Assembly: GCA_963744305.1 (NCBI GenBank)
Contig: CAVUTF010000046.1
Coordinates: forward strand, 310,001 to 374,000
From: FEN-1219 sp963744305
GTDB lineage: Bacteria > Pseudomonadota > Gammaproteobacteria > Steroidobacterales > Rariloculaceae
Length of the DNA stretch: 64,000 nucleotides
Direction: 5' to 3'
Position 1 is the first letter of the stretch. Every line of letters starts with the position of its first letter. Below the pieces are notes generated by a model, which was not told where the DNA came from, did not search any database, and saw only the letters and a program-made list of their open reading frames with translations. This document shows, piece by piece, positions 34,206-42,988 of this stretch. A program made the position numbers and the translations under genes.

Positions 34206-35468
34206 GTGAAACAGAATGTTTTCTATGCTCAATCGGGGGGAGTGACCGCCGTGATCAACGCGAGCGCGTGCGGCGTCATAGAAACGGCGCGCAAGCACCG
34301 CGCGAAGCTCGGCAAGGTGTACGCGGGCCGCAACGGCATTCTCGGTGCGTTGACCGAAGACTTGATCGACACGAGTGCCGAATCGAAAGCCACCATCGCA
34401 CAGCTCAAGCACACACCCGGCGGCGCGTTCGGCTCCGCCCGCTACAAGTTGAAAGGACTCGACCAGAACCGAGCCGAGTACGAGCGGCTGATCGAAGTGT
34501 TCAAGGCTCACGACATCGGCTACTTCTTCTACAACGGCGGCGGCGACTCGATGGACACCGCGCACAAGGTTTCGCAGATCGGCAAGCAGCTCAAATTTCC
34601 GATCACTTGTATCGGCGTGCCGAAGACAGTCGACAATGACCTACCGGTCACGGACACCTGCCCCGGTTTCGGCTCCGTCGCGAAGTACGTGGCCGTGTCG
34701 ACGAAAGAGGCGGCGCTCGACGTCGCCTCGATGGCGCGCACCTCGACGCGAGTGTTCATTCTAGAAGTCATGGGCAGACACGCGGGTTGGATCGCCGCAG
34801 CGGCCGGACTGGCCGGCGAGACTGCCGCGGAGGCGCCGCACGTGATCTTGTTTCCGGAGGTTCCGTTCGAGGAGGAGCGGTTCCTCGCGCGCGTCAAGGA
34901 GTGCGTGACGCGGTACGAGTACTGCGTCGTCGTCGTGTCGGAGGGCACGCGCTACGCGGACGGCAAGTTCATCGCCGAAGCCGGCGGCAAGGACGCATTC
35001 GGCCACGCGCAGCTCGGCGGCGTGGCCGCGACCGTCGCGCAGCTCGTGCGCGCGAAGCTCGGCTTCAAGTTTCATTATGCAATCGCGGACTACCTGCAAC
35101 GTTCAGCACGCCACATCGCATCGCAGGTCGACGTCGACCAGGCCTACGCCGTCGGCAAGGCCGCTGTGGAGCTCGCGCTCGCGGGCGAAAACGCCGTGAT
35201 GCCGATCATCGTGCGCAAGTCCGACAAGCCGTATCGCTGGACGATCGGCAAAGTGGACCTCGCAAAGGTCGCGAACAAGGAAAAGATGATGCCGCGTAGT
35301 TTCATCGGCAAAGACGGTTTCTCGATCACGGCGGCGTGTCGGCGCTACTTGGCGCCGCTCGTCCAGGGCGAATCGTATCCGCCGTATCGCAACGGTCTGC
35401 CGACTTACGTCAACTTGCGCAACCTGCCGGTGCCCCGACGGCTCGGCAGCGAGTTTGTGCTAAAGTAG
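34206..35468 (+). CDS. pfp: PPi-dependent 6-phosphofructokinase
   Basis: This 420-residue PFK is of the PPi type. The phosphate-donor loop reads GGGDSMD (111-117), with Asp114 where ATP-dependent PfkA has Gly104. PKTVDND (139-145) has Lys140 where PfkA has Gly124. Both residues favour PPi over ATP in known members. The enzyme works reversibly between fructose-6-phosphate and fructose-1,6-bisphosphate. The start is GTG, 5 bp after AGGAGG. It lies 166 nt upstream of the H+-pyrophosphatase gene, as seen in methanotrophs. Confidence 0.93.
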   Translation: MKQNVFYAQSGGVTAVINASACGVIETARKHRAKLGKVYAGRNGILGALTEDLIDTSAESKATIAQLKHTPGGAFGSARYKLKGLDQNRAEYERLIEVFKAHDIGYFFYNGGGDSMDTAHKVSQIGKQLKFPITCIGVPKTVDNDLPVTDTCPGFGSVAKYVAVSTKEAALDVASMARTSTRVFILEVMGRHAGWIAAAAGLAGETAAEAPHVILFPEVPFEEERFLARVKECVTRYEYCVVVVSEGTRYADGKFIAEAGGKDAFGHAQLGGVAATVAQLVRAKLGFKFHYAIADYLQRSARHIASQVDVDQAYAVGKAAVELALAGENAVMPIIVRKSDKPYRWTIGKVDLAKVANKEKMMPRSFIGKDGFSITAACRRYLAPLVQGESYPPYRNGLPTYVNLRNLPVPRRLGSEFVLK

Positions 35469-35488
35469 TGCGCCCTTCGCAGGCTGTA

Positions 35489-35601
35489 AGCCCGTGAAGA
35501 AGCACAAAAACTAAGGCTCACGGGTTGTTCGACGCCTCGCCGGCAATTGTGGCGGGCTCCATTGGTTGATCCAGGTACGGAGTGCACGCGCGGGCGCGTG
35601 C
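35489..35601 (+). other. Structured leader between pfp and hppA
   Basis: Two hairpins lie in the 166-nt gap. One pairs CCCGTGA (35491-35497) with TCACGGG (35518-35524) over an A-rich loop. The other is a tight GCACGCG-CGGG-CGCGTGC stem at 35584-35601, 33 nt before the hppA ATG. Neither is followed by T residues. I do not recognise a known riboswitch. Confidence 0.4.
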
Positions 35602-35634
35602 TTACGCACCTTGTAGTTGGTTGGGAGGTACGGA

Positions 35635-37647
35635 ATGGATCCGACTATCGCGTTATGGCTGTCGTTGGGCGCGGCGTTGCTCGCCGTCGTCTACGGTTTC
35701 GTCACCGTGAGCTGGGTGCTCAAGCGCTCGCCAGGCAACGCTCGGATGCAAGAGATCGCCGGGGCGATCCAGGAAGGCGCCAAAGCCTACATGAACCGAC
35801 AGTACACGACGATTGCGATAGCAGGCCTCGTGCTGTTCGCGATTCTTTGGGTTGCGTTGGACTGGCAGACCGCGATCGGCTTTGCGATCGGCGCGATTTT
35901 CTCGGGGCTCGCGGGCTACATCGGCATGTTCGTGTCGGTCCGCGCGAACGTCCGCACCGCGCAGGCCGCCACCGAGAGCTTGAACGCCGCGCTCACGATC
36001 GCGTTTCGCGGCGGCGCGATCACTGGGCTCCTCGTCGTCGGCCTGGGCCTGCTCGGCGTGGCCGGTTACTACCTCGTCCTTGACTCGATGGGCATGGAGC
36101 AGAACGAGATTCTTCATGCGCTCGTCGGTCTTGCGTTCGGCGGCTCCCTGATCTCGATATTCGCGCGTCTCGGCGGCGGCATTTTCACGAAAGGCGCCGA
36201 CGTCGGCGCGGACCTCGTCGGCAAGGTGGAAGCGGGTATTCCAGAGGATGACCCCCGCAACCCGGCCGTGATCGCCGACAACGTCGGCGACAACGTCGGC
36301 GACTGCGCCGGCATGGCCGCGGACCTGTTCGAAACCTACGCAGTAACGTTGATTGCGACGATGCTGCTGGGCGGTCTAACGGCCGCCGAGCTCGGCGCGA
36401 ATGCAGCGCTCTACCCGATCGCGCTCGGCGGCGTGTCGATCATCGCCTCGATCGTCGGCACATTCTTCGTGAGCACGAAAACCGGCAAGATCATGCTGGC
36501 GCTCTACAAGGGCGTGATCGTGTCCGGCGTCCTCGCGGCCATCGCGTTCTATCCCATCACGACCGCGTTGATGGGGGCCGAGTCCATGAACCTGTACTTC
36601 TCGGCTCTGATCGGCCTCGCGCTGACGGCTGCGATGGTCGTCATCACCGAGTACTACACCGGCACGAACTTCAGCCCCGTCAAGAAAGTTGCGGCGGCCT
36701 CGACCACAGGTCACGCGACCAACATCATCGCGGGCTTGGGCGTCTCGATGAAGGCGACCGCACTACCGGTGATCGCCGTGTGCATCTCGATCTGGAGCGC
36801 CTACGAGCTCGCGGGTCTCTACGGCATCGCGATTGCGGCGACCAGCATGCTGTCGATGACCGGCATGATCGTCGCGCTCGACGCGTTCGGTCCGATCACC
36901 GACAACGCGGGCGGCATCGCCGAGATGGCGAAGCTCCCGAAGGAAGTCCGGCACGTCACCGATGCGCTCGACGCCGTCGGCAACACGACGAAGGCCGTCA
37001 CGAAGGGCTACGCGATCGGCTCCGCCGGTCTCGCGGCGCTCGTGCTGTTCGCCGACTACACGAACAGCCTCGTCGATGCCGGCTTCACCGACCTCCGCTT
37101 CGATCTCTCCGACCACCGCGTGATCATCGGCTTGTTCCTCGGCGGCTTGATTCCCTTCCTCTTCGGCGCGATGGCCATGGAGGCCGTCGGCCGCGCCGCG
37201 GGGTCGGTCGTCAACGAGGTGCGCCGGCAGTTCCGCGAGATCAAGGGCATCATGGAAGGCACGACGCGCCCCGATTATTCGACGGCCGTCGACCTGCTGA
37301 CGAAAGCCGCGATCAAAGAAATGATCATCCCGTCCCTGTTGCCGCTGCTCGTGCCGGTCATCGTCGGCCTGCTGCTCGGCCCCGAAGCGCTCGGCGGCCT
37401 GCTGCTCGGCACGATCGTGACGGGTCTCTTCGTCGCGATTTCGATGACCACGGGCGGCGGCGCGTGGGACAACGCGAAGAAGTATATCGAGGACGGCAAC
37501 TTCGGCGGCAAGGGCTCCGACGCACACAAGGCGGCAGTCACGGGCGATACGGTCGGCGATCCGTACAAGGACACGGCCGGGCCTGCGATCAATCCGTTGA
37601 TCAAAATCATCAACATCGTCGCCCTCCTCAGCGTGCCGCTCCTCTAA
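35635..37647 (+). CDS. hppA: K+-independent proton-pumping membrane pyrophosphatase
   Basis: This 670-residue integral membrane enzyme (about 16 helices) couples PPi hydrolysis to proton export. The substrate loop DVGADLVGKVE is at residues 189-199, with the acidic DDPRNPAVIADNVGDNVGD following. In the subclass-defining GNTTKAVTKGYAIGSA segment, Lys453 takes the place of the Ala found in K+-dependent enzymes, so K+ independence is expected as in Rhodospirillum. The start MDPTIAL follows GGGAGG at a normal distance. The context with pfp suggests PPi-linked glycolysis. Confidence 0.96.
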   Translation: MDPTIALWLSLGAALLAVVYGFVTVSWVLKRSPGNARMQEIAGAIQEGAKAYMNRQYTTIAIAGLVLFAILWVALDWQTAIGFAIGAIFSGLAGYIGMFVSVRANVRTAQAATESLNAALTIAFRGGAITGLLVVGLGLLGVAGYYLVLDSMGMEQNEILHALVGLAFGGSLISIFARLGGGIFTKGADVGADLVGKVEAGIPEDDPRNPAVIADNVGDNVGDCAGMAADLFETYAVTLIATMLLGGLTAAELGANAALYPIALGGVSIIASIVGTFFVSTKTGKIMLALYKGVIVSGVLAAIAFYPITTALMGAESMNLYFSALIGLALTAAMVVITEYYTGTNFSPVKKVAAASTTGHATNIIAGLGVSMKATALPVIAVCISIWSAYELAGLYGIAIAATSMLSMTGMIVALDAFGPITDNAGGIAEMAKLPKEVRHVTDALDAVGNTTKAVTKGYAIGSAGLAALVLFADYTNSLVDAGFTDLRFDLSDHRVIIGLFLGGLIPFLFGAMAMEAVGRAAGSVVNEVRRQFREIKGIMEGTTRPDYSTAVDLLTKAAIKEMIIPSLLPLLVPVIVGLLLGPEALGGLLLGTIVTGLFVAISMTTGGGAWDNAKKYIEDGNFGGKGSDAHKAAVTGDTVGDPYKDTAGPAINPLIKIINIVALLSVPLL

Positions 37648-37692
37648 CTCCGCAGCGTGTTTCGAACGCCGCCCTGCGGGCTGGCAAAGACG

Positions 37693-37720
37693 GGCGCCGA
37701 CTGACGTGGCAGTCGGCGCC
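37693..37720. terminator. Strong 11-bp hairpin between convergent hppA and the GGDEF-EAL gene
   Basis: GGCGCCGACTG and CAGTCGGCGCC pair perfectly over a 6-nt loop. No T run follows on either strand. A second GC-rich stem (GCCGCGG/CCGCGGC) lies nearby, near 37755-37771. Transcription punctuation is the natural role. Confidence 0.45.
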
Positions 37721-37825
37721 GGCGCGAGGGCGTTGTCCTCAGACCCCATTCTCAGCCGCGGCCTCCGCGGCCGTCTCCCCGGCCGCGAACGTCAGGAAGC
37801 TACTCTTCGAAGGGAAGCGAGAGCG

Positions 37826-40135
37826 TTAGTGGACGAGGGTGAGGGGGCGCGGCTTCTCGATGACGAAGCCCTGGATGAAGTCGACGCCGAGAGTGCGCAG
37901 GGCCTCGAACGATGCCTGATCTTCGACTTGCTCGGCGACGACCTGAAAGTCGAGCGTGCGCGCAAGCTTGATCATCGCTGCTACCATCTCGCGATTCACG
38001 CCGTCCTTCTCGAGATCGCGCGTGTACATTCCGTCGATCTTGAGATAATCGAGCGCGAGATGCTTCAGGTTCGCGAAGGAGCCGATGCCGCTGCCGAAAT
38101 CGTCCAGCGCGAAGCGACAACCGATGCCGTGCAGCACGTTGATGAAGCGTTGCGCGTGGTCGAGTTGGTGAACGATCGCGGACTCAGCGACCTCGAAGCA
38201 GATCTTCTCCGGCAGCACGCCGGTATGGTCCAAAACATCGACGACGAATTCGAGGAAATCCTCGTCACCGAGCGTTTGCGCGGACAAGTTGATGCTGCAC
38301 GTGCGGCCATTCGGCAAGTGCGGCGCACCGCTCGCGATAGCCGTCAGCGCCGCCTGCACGACCCACCGATCGATGTGCGACATCAGGTGATAACGTTCGG
38401 CCGAGCTCAAGAAATGCACGGGCAGGATGCTCTTTCCCGATTCGTCGCGCATTCGTAGCAGCACCTCGGCAGCGGGCCCGCGCTGGCCGCTTCCGGCGAC
38501 CGCAACGATCGGCTGCACGTACAGCTCGAACAGATTCTCCTTGAGCGCACGCTGCAGACGCTGCAGCCATTGGATTTCGCCGCGCTCGCGCGCGAGGACC
38601 TCGTCGCGCGTGGAGTACACGTGGATACGCCCGCGGCCCTGCTGCTTAGCCAGATAACACGCCGAATCGGCTGCCGAGAGGACGCTTTCGGCGGAGCCGC
38701 TTTCTTGACCGACTTCGACCAAGCCGATGCTAACGCCGATGTCGAAGATCTGATCCTGCCAGGCGAAGTGATAGTCCCCGACGGCCTGGCAAACGTCCTC
38801 CGAGATTTGCCGCGCCTTGTCGAGTGGACAACCTGCGAGCAGCATCGCGAACTCATCGCCGCCGACGCGCGCGACGGTATCGGAGTCGCGGATGCGGCGC
38901 TTGAGCAAAGCCGCGATCTCGCGCAGCAAGTTGTCGCCGGCGATGTGGCCGCAGGTGTCGTTGACCGTCTTGAAGCGGTCGAGATCGAGATACGTTACGA
39001 CGTGGCCGACGCCTTCGCCCCGCGCGGACTTGAGCGCCGCTTCGAGCCGGCGCTCGAACTCGGCGCGGTTGACGAGGCCCGTTAGCGCATCGTGGCTTGC
39101 CTGATACGACATCTCACGCGCGAGCCCGCGCAGCTCGCTCACATCGTGGAAGATGACCACACAGCCGGCGATTTGACCGTCCGGACCCCGGATCGGCGAA
39201 GCGGTGAGCTCCGTCGAGAACTCGCGCTCCGCTTGCTTGCTCAAGAGCAGCGCACGGCGTCCAAGGTTGATGCGTCGGCGCTCGGCCAAGCACTTCTGGA
39301 CGGGATCGCCGAGGGATGCGCGATCGACTTCGTCCACGAGCGCGATCAAGTCGAGCAGGCGCTTGCCGAGCGCGGAAGCTCGATTCGCGCCGATCAGCTG
39401 CTCGGCCGCTTCGTTCATGTAGTCGATGACGCCGTTGCGGTCCGTCGTGATGACGCCTTCGCCGATCGACTCGAGCGTTATTCGAGCCTGCAATTTGCCG
39501 CGACCGAGAGACGCCTCGAGGCTCTTGCGATGCGTGATGTCGCGCGCGACGGTCAAGAGCGCGGGCTCGCCTTTGTACGTGAGCCGAGTGCTGTACAACT
39601 CGACCCAAAGCCCGACGTCGTCGCCGCTGATCCATTGGACCTCGATCGGCGCCGGCGCATCGTCGCCTTGCAGGCTCGTGCTCACGTGCTTGCGCGCGAC
39701 GGCCCGGTACGCGGGACGCATCAGATCGGTGACCTGCTTGCCGATCAGCGTCGCGGGGTCGATGCCGAACAACTCGCCCGACGCACGATTGGCGAACAGA
39801 ATGCTGTTCGTGTGAATCAGGGCCACTTCGGGCAAGGTCGCGGCAAGCGCATCGAACAAATCGCTATCTTCGGTCCCCGGTTTGCCGGCGTTCTCACTGA
39901 GATCGAGCAACCGATTGATGCTGGCCGTGATGTCCACGAAGGAGCTCGGCCTGCCGTTGACGGCTAGCCGGCGTTGAGCCAACCCAGTCGCGAGCGCGTT
40001 GTGCAAGTCGTCCTTCAGGCGTTCGATTTCGCGAACGAACGGCCGGCGAGAGCCAGCCCAAACGAGCGCGATGATCAGCAGGATCAATAAGGCAGCAGCC
40101 ATCGCAGCGATCGGATCGATCGTCAACGCGTCCAC
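37826..40135 (-). CDS. PAS-PAS-GGDEF-EAL cyclic-di-GMP signalling protein
   Basis: This 769-residue protein has a membrane segment at about 9-27, two PAS domains (about 90-205 and 209-335), GGDEF (about 340-510) and EAL (about 525-765). The cyclase motif is intact as GGDEF (425-429), with an RDSD inhibitory site five residues upstream. The EAL signature reads EVLLR (Glu557) rather than EALLR, and the later DDFGSG loop is intact, so phosphodiesterase activity remains possible. The sensory input is unknown. It converges with hppA and is divergent from pcm. Confidence 0.94.
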   Translation of the reverse strand: MDALTIDPIAAMAAALLILLIIALVWAGSRRPFVREIERLKDDLHNALATGLAQRRLAVNGRPSSFVDITASINRLLDLSENAGKPGTEDSDLFDALAATLPEVALIHTNSILFANRASGELFGIDPATLIGKQVTDLMRPAYRAVARKHVSTSLQGDDAPAPIEVQWISGDDVGLWVELYSTRLTYKGEPALLTVARDITHRKSLEASLGRGKLQARITLESIGEGVITTDRNGVIDYMNEAAEQLIGANRASALGKRLLDLIALVDEVDRASLGDPVQKCLAERRRINLGRRALLLSKQAEREFSTELTASPIRGPDGQIAGCVVIFHDVSELRGLAREMSYQASHDALTGLVNRAEFERRLEAALKSARGEGVGHVVTYLDLDRFKTVNDTCGHIAGDNLLREIAALLKRRIRDSDTVARVGGDEFAMLLAGCPLDKARQISEDVCQAVGDYHFAWQDQIFDIGVSIGLVEVGQESGSAESVLSAADSACYLAKQQGRGRIHVYSTRDEVLARERGEIQWLQRLQRALKENLFELYVQPIVAVAGSGQRGPAAEVLLRMRDESGKSILPVHFLSSAERYHLMSHIDRWVVQAALTAIASGAPHLPNGRTCSINLSAQTLGDEDFLEFVVDVLDHTGVLPEKICFEVAESAIVHQLDHAQRFINVLHGIGCRFALDDFGSGIGSFANLKHLALDYLKIDGMYTRDLEKDGVNREMVAAMIKLARTLDFQVVAEQVEDQASFEALRTLGVDFIQGFVIEKPRPLTLVH

Positions 40136-40508
40136 GAACGGTTCCTCGCCGACGCGCCCACGACGCGGCGGCGGACTGAGCAGCGACTTGCAGCCCGCAC
40201 GCGACGCGCTTGCGATTTCAACAGCGAGATCCCTGCTGGCACTTGGGTGCTGGCCCCTGTCTTGCCGACGCGCCGCGGCGTCGCGCTTGTTGTTCTTACA
40301 CCCCGAGTTTCAGTGGCTCTAGCGACCTGCCGACCGAATCCCGGCGGGGGCGCAAATTCCTGTTTTGCGGTCGATTTAAGATACAGGAACGCATCCGGAG
40401 CGTCGCTCGTAATTGACCATAATTCTTTAGACACTGCCTTGTCTGTGCTGGCTAAACTCCGTACTCTTACGCGTTCTTTCTAGCCTACTCCCGCCGCGCA
40501 CAATAACC
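40136..40508. other. Non-coding gap between the GGDEF-EAL gene and pcm
   Basis: About 370 bp without a supportable gene. The stretch 40355-40500 is clearly richer in A+T than its surroundings and probably holds both divergent promoters. TTCCTGT (40357-40363) and ACAGGAA (40383-40389) form a 7-bp inverted repeat with a 19-bp spacer. No firm -10/-35 pair or known riboswitch is seen. Confidence 0.5.
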
Positions 40509-41159
40509 ATGAACGTGGAAATGGCAAGAGCCCAGATGCTTGGGCAGCAGATTCGGGCATGGGAGGTGCTCGATGCCCGTGTGCTCGGCGTTCTCGAGCG
40601 GACCCCGCGGGAGCAGTTCATGCCGCCGGAGTACCGCGATCTGGCCTTCGCCGACACCGAGATACCGATCGGTCACGGCCAATACACGATGGCGCCGAAG
40701 CTCGAGGGACGCCTGCTCCAGGCGCTGCGGATCGAGCCCATCGACCGCGTCCTCGAGATCGGTTGCGGCAGCGGCTATCTGACGGCTTGTTTGGCGCGGC
40801 TCGGACAGCGAGTGCACAGCATCGACCTTTTTTCTGACTTCGTGGATGCCGCGCGCGTCAAAATGGCCGACCACGGCATCTATAACGTGGAGCTTGGTGT
40901 TGCGGATGCCTTGAAAATGTCGGGAGCGGAGCAGTTCGACGCGATAGCGATCACAGCCTCGATGCCGGAGCTGGATGGGCGCTTCATAGAGTGGCTGCGG
41001 CCGGAAGGCAGGCTGTTCGCCGTCGTCGGTCGCGCACCGGCGATGGAGGCTCGGCTGATCACGATGCATGCCGACGGCCACTCAAGCCAGGAGAGTTTGT
41101 TTGAGACCGTGATCGCCCCGCTGATCAGCGCGGACAAGCCGGAACCCTTCGTCCTTTAG
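40509..41159 (+). CDS. pcm: Protein-L-isoaspartate O-methyltransferase family protein
   Basis: This 216-residue SAM methyltransferase is of the PCMT fold, with VLEIGCGSGYLTACLARLG as motif I. The upstream IPIGHGQYTMAPKLEGRLLQAL segment is the variant found in the tolC-linked Pcm subfamily. The canonical enzyme repairs isoaspartyl residues. Whether this branch keeps that activity is not certain. It heads the plus-strand pcm-rhodanese-tolC group, as in other gammaproteobacteria. Confidence 0.87.
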   Translation: MNVEMARAQMLGQQIRAWEVLDARVLGVLERTPREQFMPPEYRDLAFADTEIPIGHGQYTMAPKLEGRLLQALRIEPIDRVLEIGCGSGYLTACLARLGQRVHSIDLFSDFVDAARVKMADHGIYNVELGVADALKMSGAEQFDAIAITASMPELDGRFIEWLRPEGRLFAVVGRAPAMEARLITMHADGHSSQESLFETVIAPLISADKPEPFVL

Positions 41160-41180
41160 CCGGCGACCCAGAGCCCGACG

Positions 41181-41513
41181 ATGCCGGCAATTCCGGAGAT
41201 TAGCCCCACGGAATTTCGCGAGCGCTGGCCAAAAGTGCCGAACGCCGACGTAACGCTCCTCGACGTGCGCGAGCCTGCCGAGCTCGCGCTCGCGGCCGTC
41301 GACGGCGCTCTGCACATCCCGATGCGGGAAGTCCCCGCGCGCCTCACCGAGCTGCCTCCCGGACGTCCGCTCGTCGTGATGTGTCACGGCGGCTCGCGCA
41401 GCCGGCGCGTCGCGGAATTCCTCGCCGCCAACGGGTTCGAGCAGGTCTTCAACCTCCACGGCGGCATCGATGCCTGGTCGCAGCAAATCGACCCGGACAT
41501 CCCGCGTTACTGA
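41181..41513 (+). CDS. Single-domain rhodanese-like sulfurtransferase
   Basis: This 110-residue rhodanese domain contains VTLLDVREPAELALAAVDGALHIPMREV and the active-site loop MCHGGSRS with the catalytic Cys. It carries sulfane sulfur in the cytoplasm, since no signal peptide is present. It lies 21 nt after pcm and 31 nt before tolC, a conserved position, though a role in efflux is not known. Confidence 0.93.
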   Translation: MPAIPEISPTEFRERWPKVPNADVTLLDVREPAELALAAVDGALHIPMREVPARLTELPPGRPLVVMCHGGSRSRRVAEFLAANGFEQVFNLHGGIDAWSQQIDPDIPRY

Positions 41514-41544
41514 GAAAACATCCACAGCATAGGAAGCGACGACG

Positions 41545-42963
41545 ATGGCGAACACGAGACGACTCTTGGGTCTTGCGGTGCTCTGCGGATTGTGCGGCGG
41601 CACGGCCGTGGCGCAGGAGAGCTTATTGGACATCTATCAACGAGCCCTGCAAAACGACCCCTTGATCCGCGAAGCGGAGGCCACGTATCTCGCGACTGCG
41701 GAAGTGAAGCCGCAGGCGCGCAGCTCCCTGCTGCCTACCCTCAATTTCGGCTCGACCTTGACGCACCGATTCAGCGAAAGCCAAACCCCCGCGGTCGAGC
41801 AAGCGACCGGCGTGTCGACCGGTGGCACGGCTTCCCAGCAGGAGGCGGACCTCGACAGTTTGAGCGTCAGCCTCACGCAGACGTTGTTCGACTGGGGACG
41901 GTACGCAACCCTTCGGCAAGCGGACAAGCGCGTCGCGCGCGCGGAGACCGACTACCAGGCCGCGCTGCAAAACTTGCTGCTGCGCGTGTCCGACGTGTAC
42001 TTCGACGTGCTCGCGGCGGAGGACACTCTAGCGGCGGCAGTCGTTACGCGCGAGGCCCGCGAACGCCAGCTCGAGCAGGCGCAGCGGCGGTTCGAGGTCG
42101 GCCTGATCGCGATCACCGACGTTCAGGAGGTTCAAGCGGGGCACGACCAAGCCGTCGCGCTGGAGATCGAAGCCCAACGGTTGGTAGCATCGTCGCAAGA
42201 GTTCTTGCGCGAGATCATCGGCGCAAGCGTCCCCAATCTCGCGGGACCCCGCGACGACATGCCGCTGCTGACGCCGGACCCGGCGAATGCCGAGCAGTGG
42301 GTCATGACAGCGCTTGCGCAAAACCTCGCGCTCGTTTCGAGCCGCATTGCCGCGGACATCGCGCAAGACGACATCGCCATTCAGCGCGCCGGTCGGCTGC
42401 CGACGCTGAACTTGTCGGCGACGTACAGCGACTCCACGACCGATCAGGTGGTCACGATCTTCAACTCGCCGAATGCAGTGGGCTGCGCCGCCGGTTCTAC
42501 GGCCACGGAGTGCTTACGCCCGACCTTCACCGCTCCGGAAGGTTACAACTGGCAGCTCGAGTTGCGCTTCCCCATCTACACCGGCGGACTGAACCGTTCG
42601 CGCATCCAGCAGTCCGTGTACACGCACCGCGCCGCAAGCGAGGCGCTCGAGCGAGTCGCGCGGCAAACCGAGCGTCAGACTCGCGACGCCTATCTCGGCG
42701 TGCTCTCGGAAATTTCGAGCGTCAAGGCGGGGCAGCAGGCCGTGGAATCGTCGCGAACCGCGCTGCGGGCCGGCGAGGCTGGGTTCGAAGTCGGTACACG
42801 CACCACGGTCGACGTGCTGACCCTGCAAGACAATCTGCGTCAGGTCGAGACGACGTTCGCGCGCAGCCGCTACGACTACATCTTGAACGTGCTGCGGCTC
42901 AAGCAAGCCGCCGGTAATCTCGCGGTCACCGACGTCGAGCAAGTCGACGACTGGCTCGAGTAG
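41545..42963 (+). CDS. tolC: Outer-membrane efflux channel TolC
   Basis: This 472-residue protein has a signal peptide (LLGLAVLCGLCGGTAVA-QE, cleavage near residue 25), then ESLLDIYQRALQNDPLIREAEATYLA, the TolC start. Two OEP repeats follow. It forms the trimeric channel for type I secretion and RND or MFS efflux pumps. The extra QTLFDWGRYA and QVEAGHDQAVALEIEA-like helices match TolC rather than OprM. It is last in the pcm-rhodanese-tolC run and converges with hldE. Confidence 0.95.
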   Translation: MANTRRLLGLAVLCGLCGGTAVAQESLLDIYQRALQNDPLIREAEATYLATAEVKPQARSSLLPTLNFGSTLTHRFSESQTPAVEQATGVSTGGTASQQEADLDSLSVSLTQTLFDWGRYATLRQADKRVARAETDYQAALQNLLLRVSDVYFDVLAAEDTLAAAVVTREARERQLEQAQRRFEVGLIAITDVQEVQAGHDQAVALEIEAQRLVASSQEFLREIIGASVPNLAGPRDDMPLLTPDPANAEQWVMTALAQNLALVSSRIAADIAQDDIAIQRAGRLPTLNLSATYSDSTTDQVVTIFNSPNAVGCAAGSTATECLRPTFTAPEGYNWQLELRFPIYTGGLNRSRIQQSVYTHRAASEALERVARQTERQTRDAYLGVLSEISSVKAGQQAVESSRTALRAGEAGFEVGTRTTVDVLTLQDNLRQVETTFARSRYDYILNVLRLKQAAGNLAVTDVEQVDDWLE

Positions 42964-42988
42964 GGCGTGGTGGCGCTTCGCTCGGCGG

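Noticed and set aside
40237..40251. TGGCAC...TGCT resembling a sigma-54 -24/-12 promoter
   Set aside because: The GG-to-GC spacing is one base short (9 instead of 10), which sigma-54 does not tolerate well.
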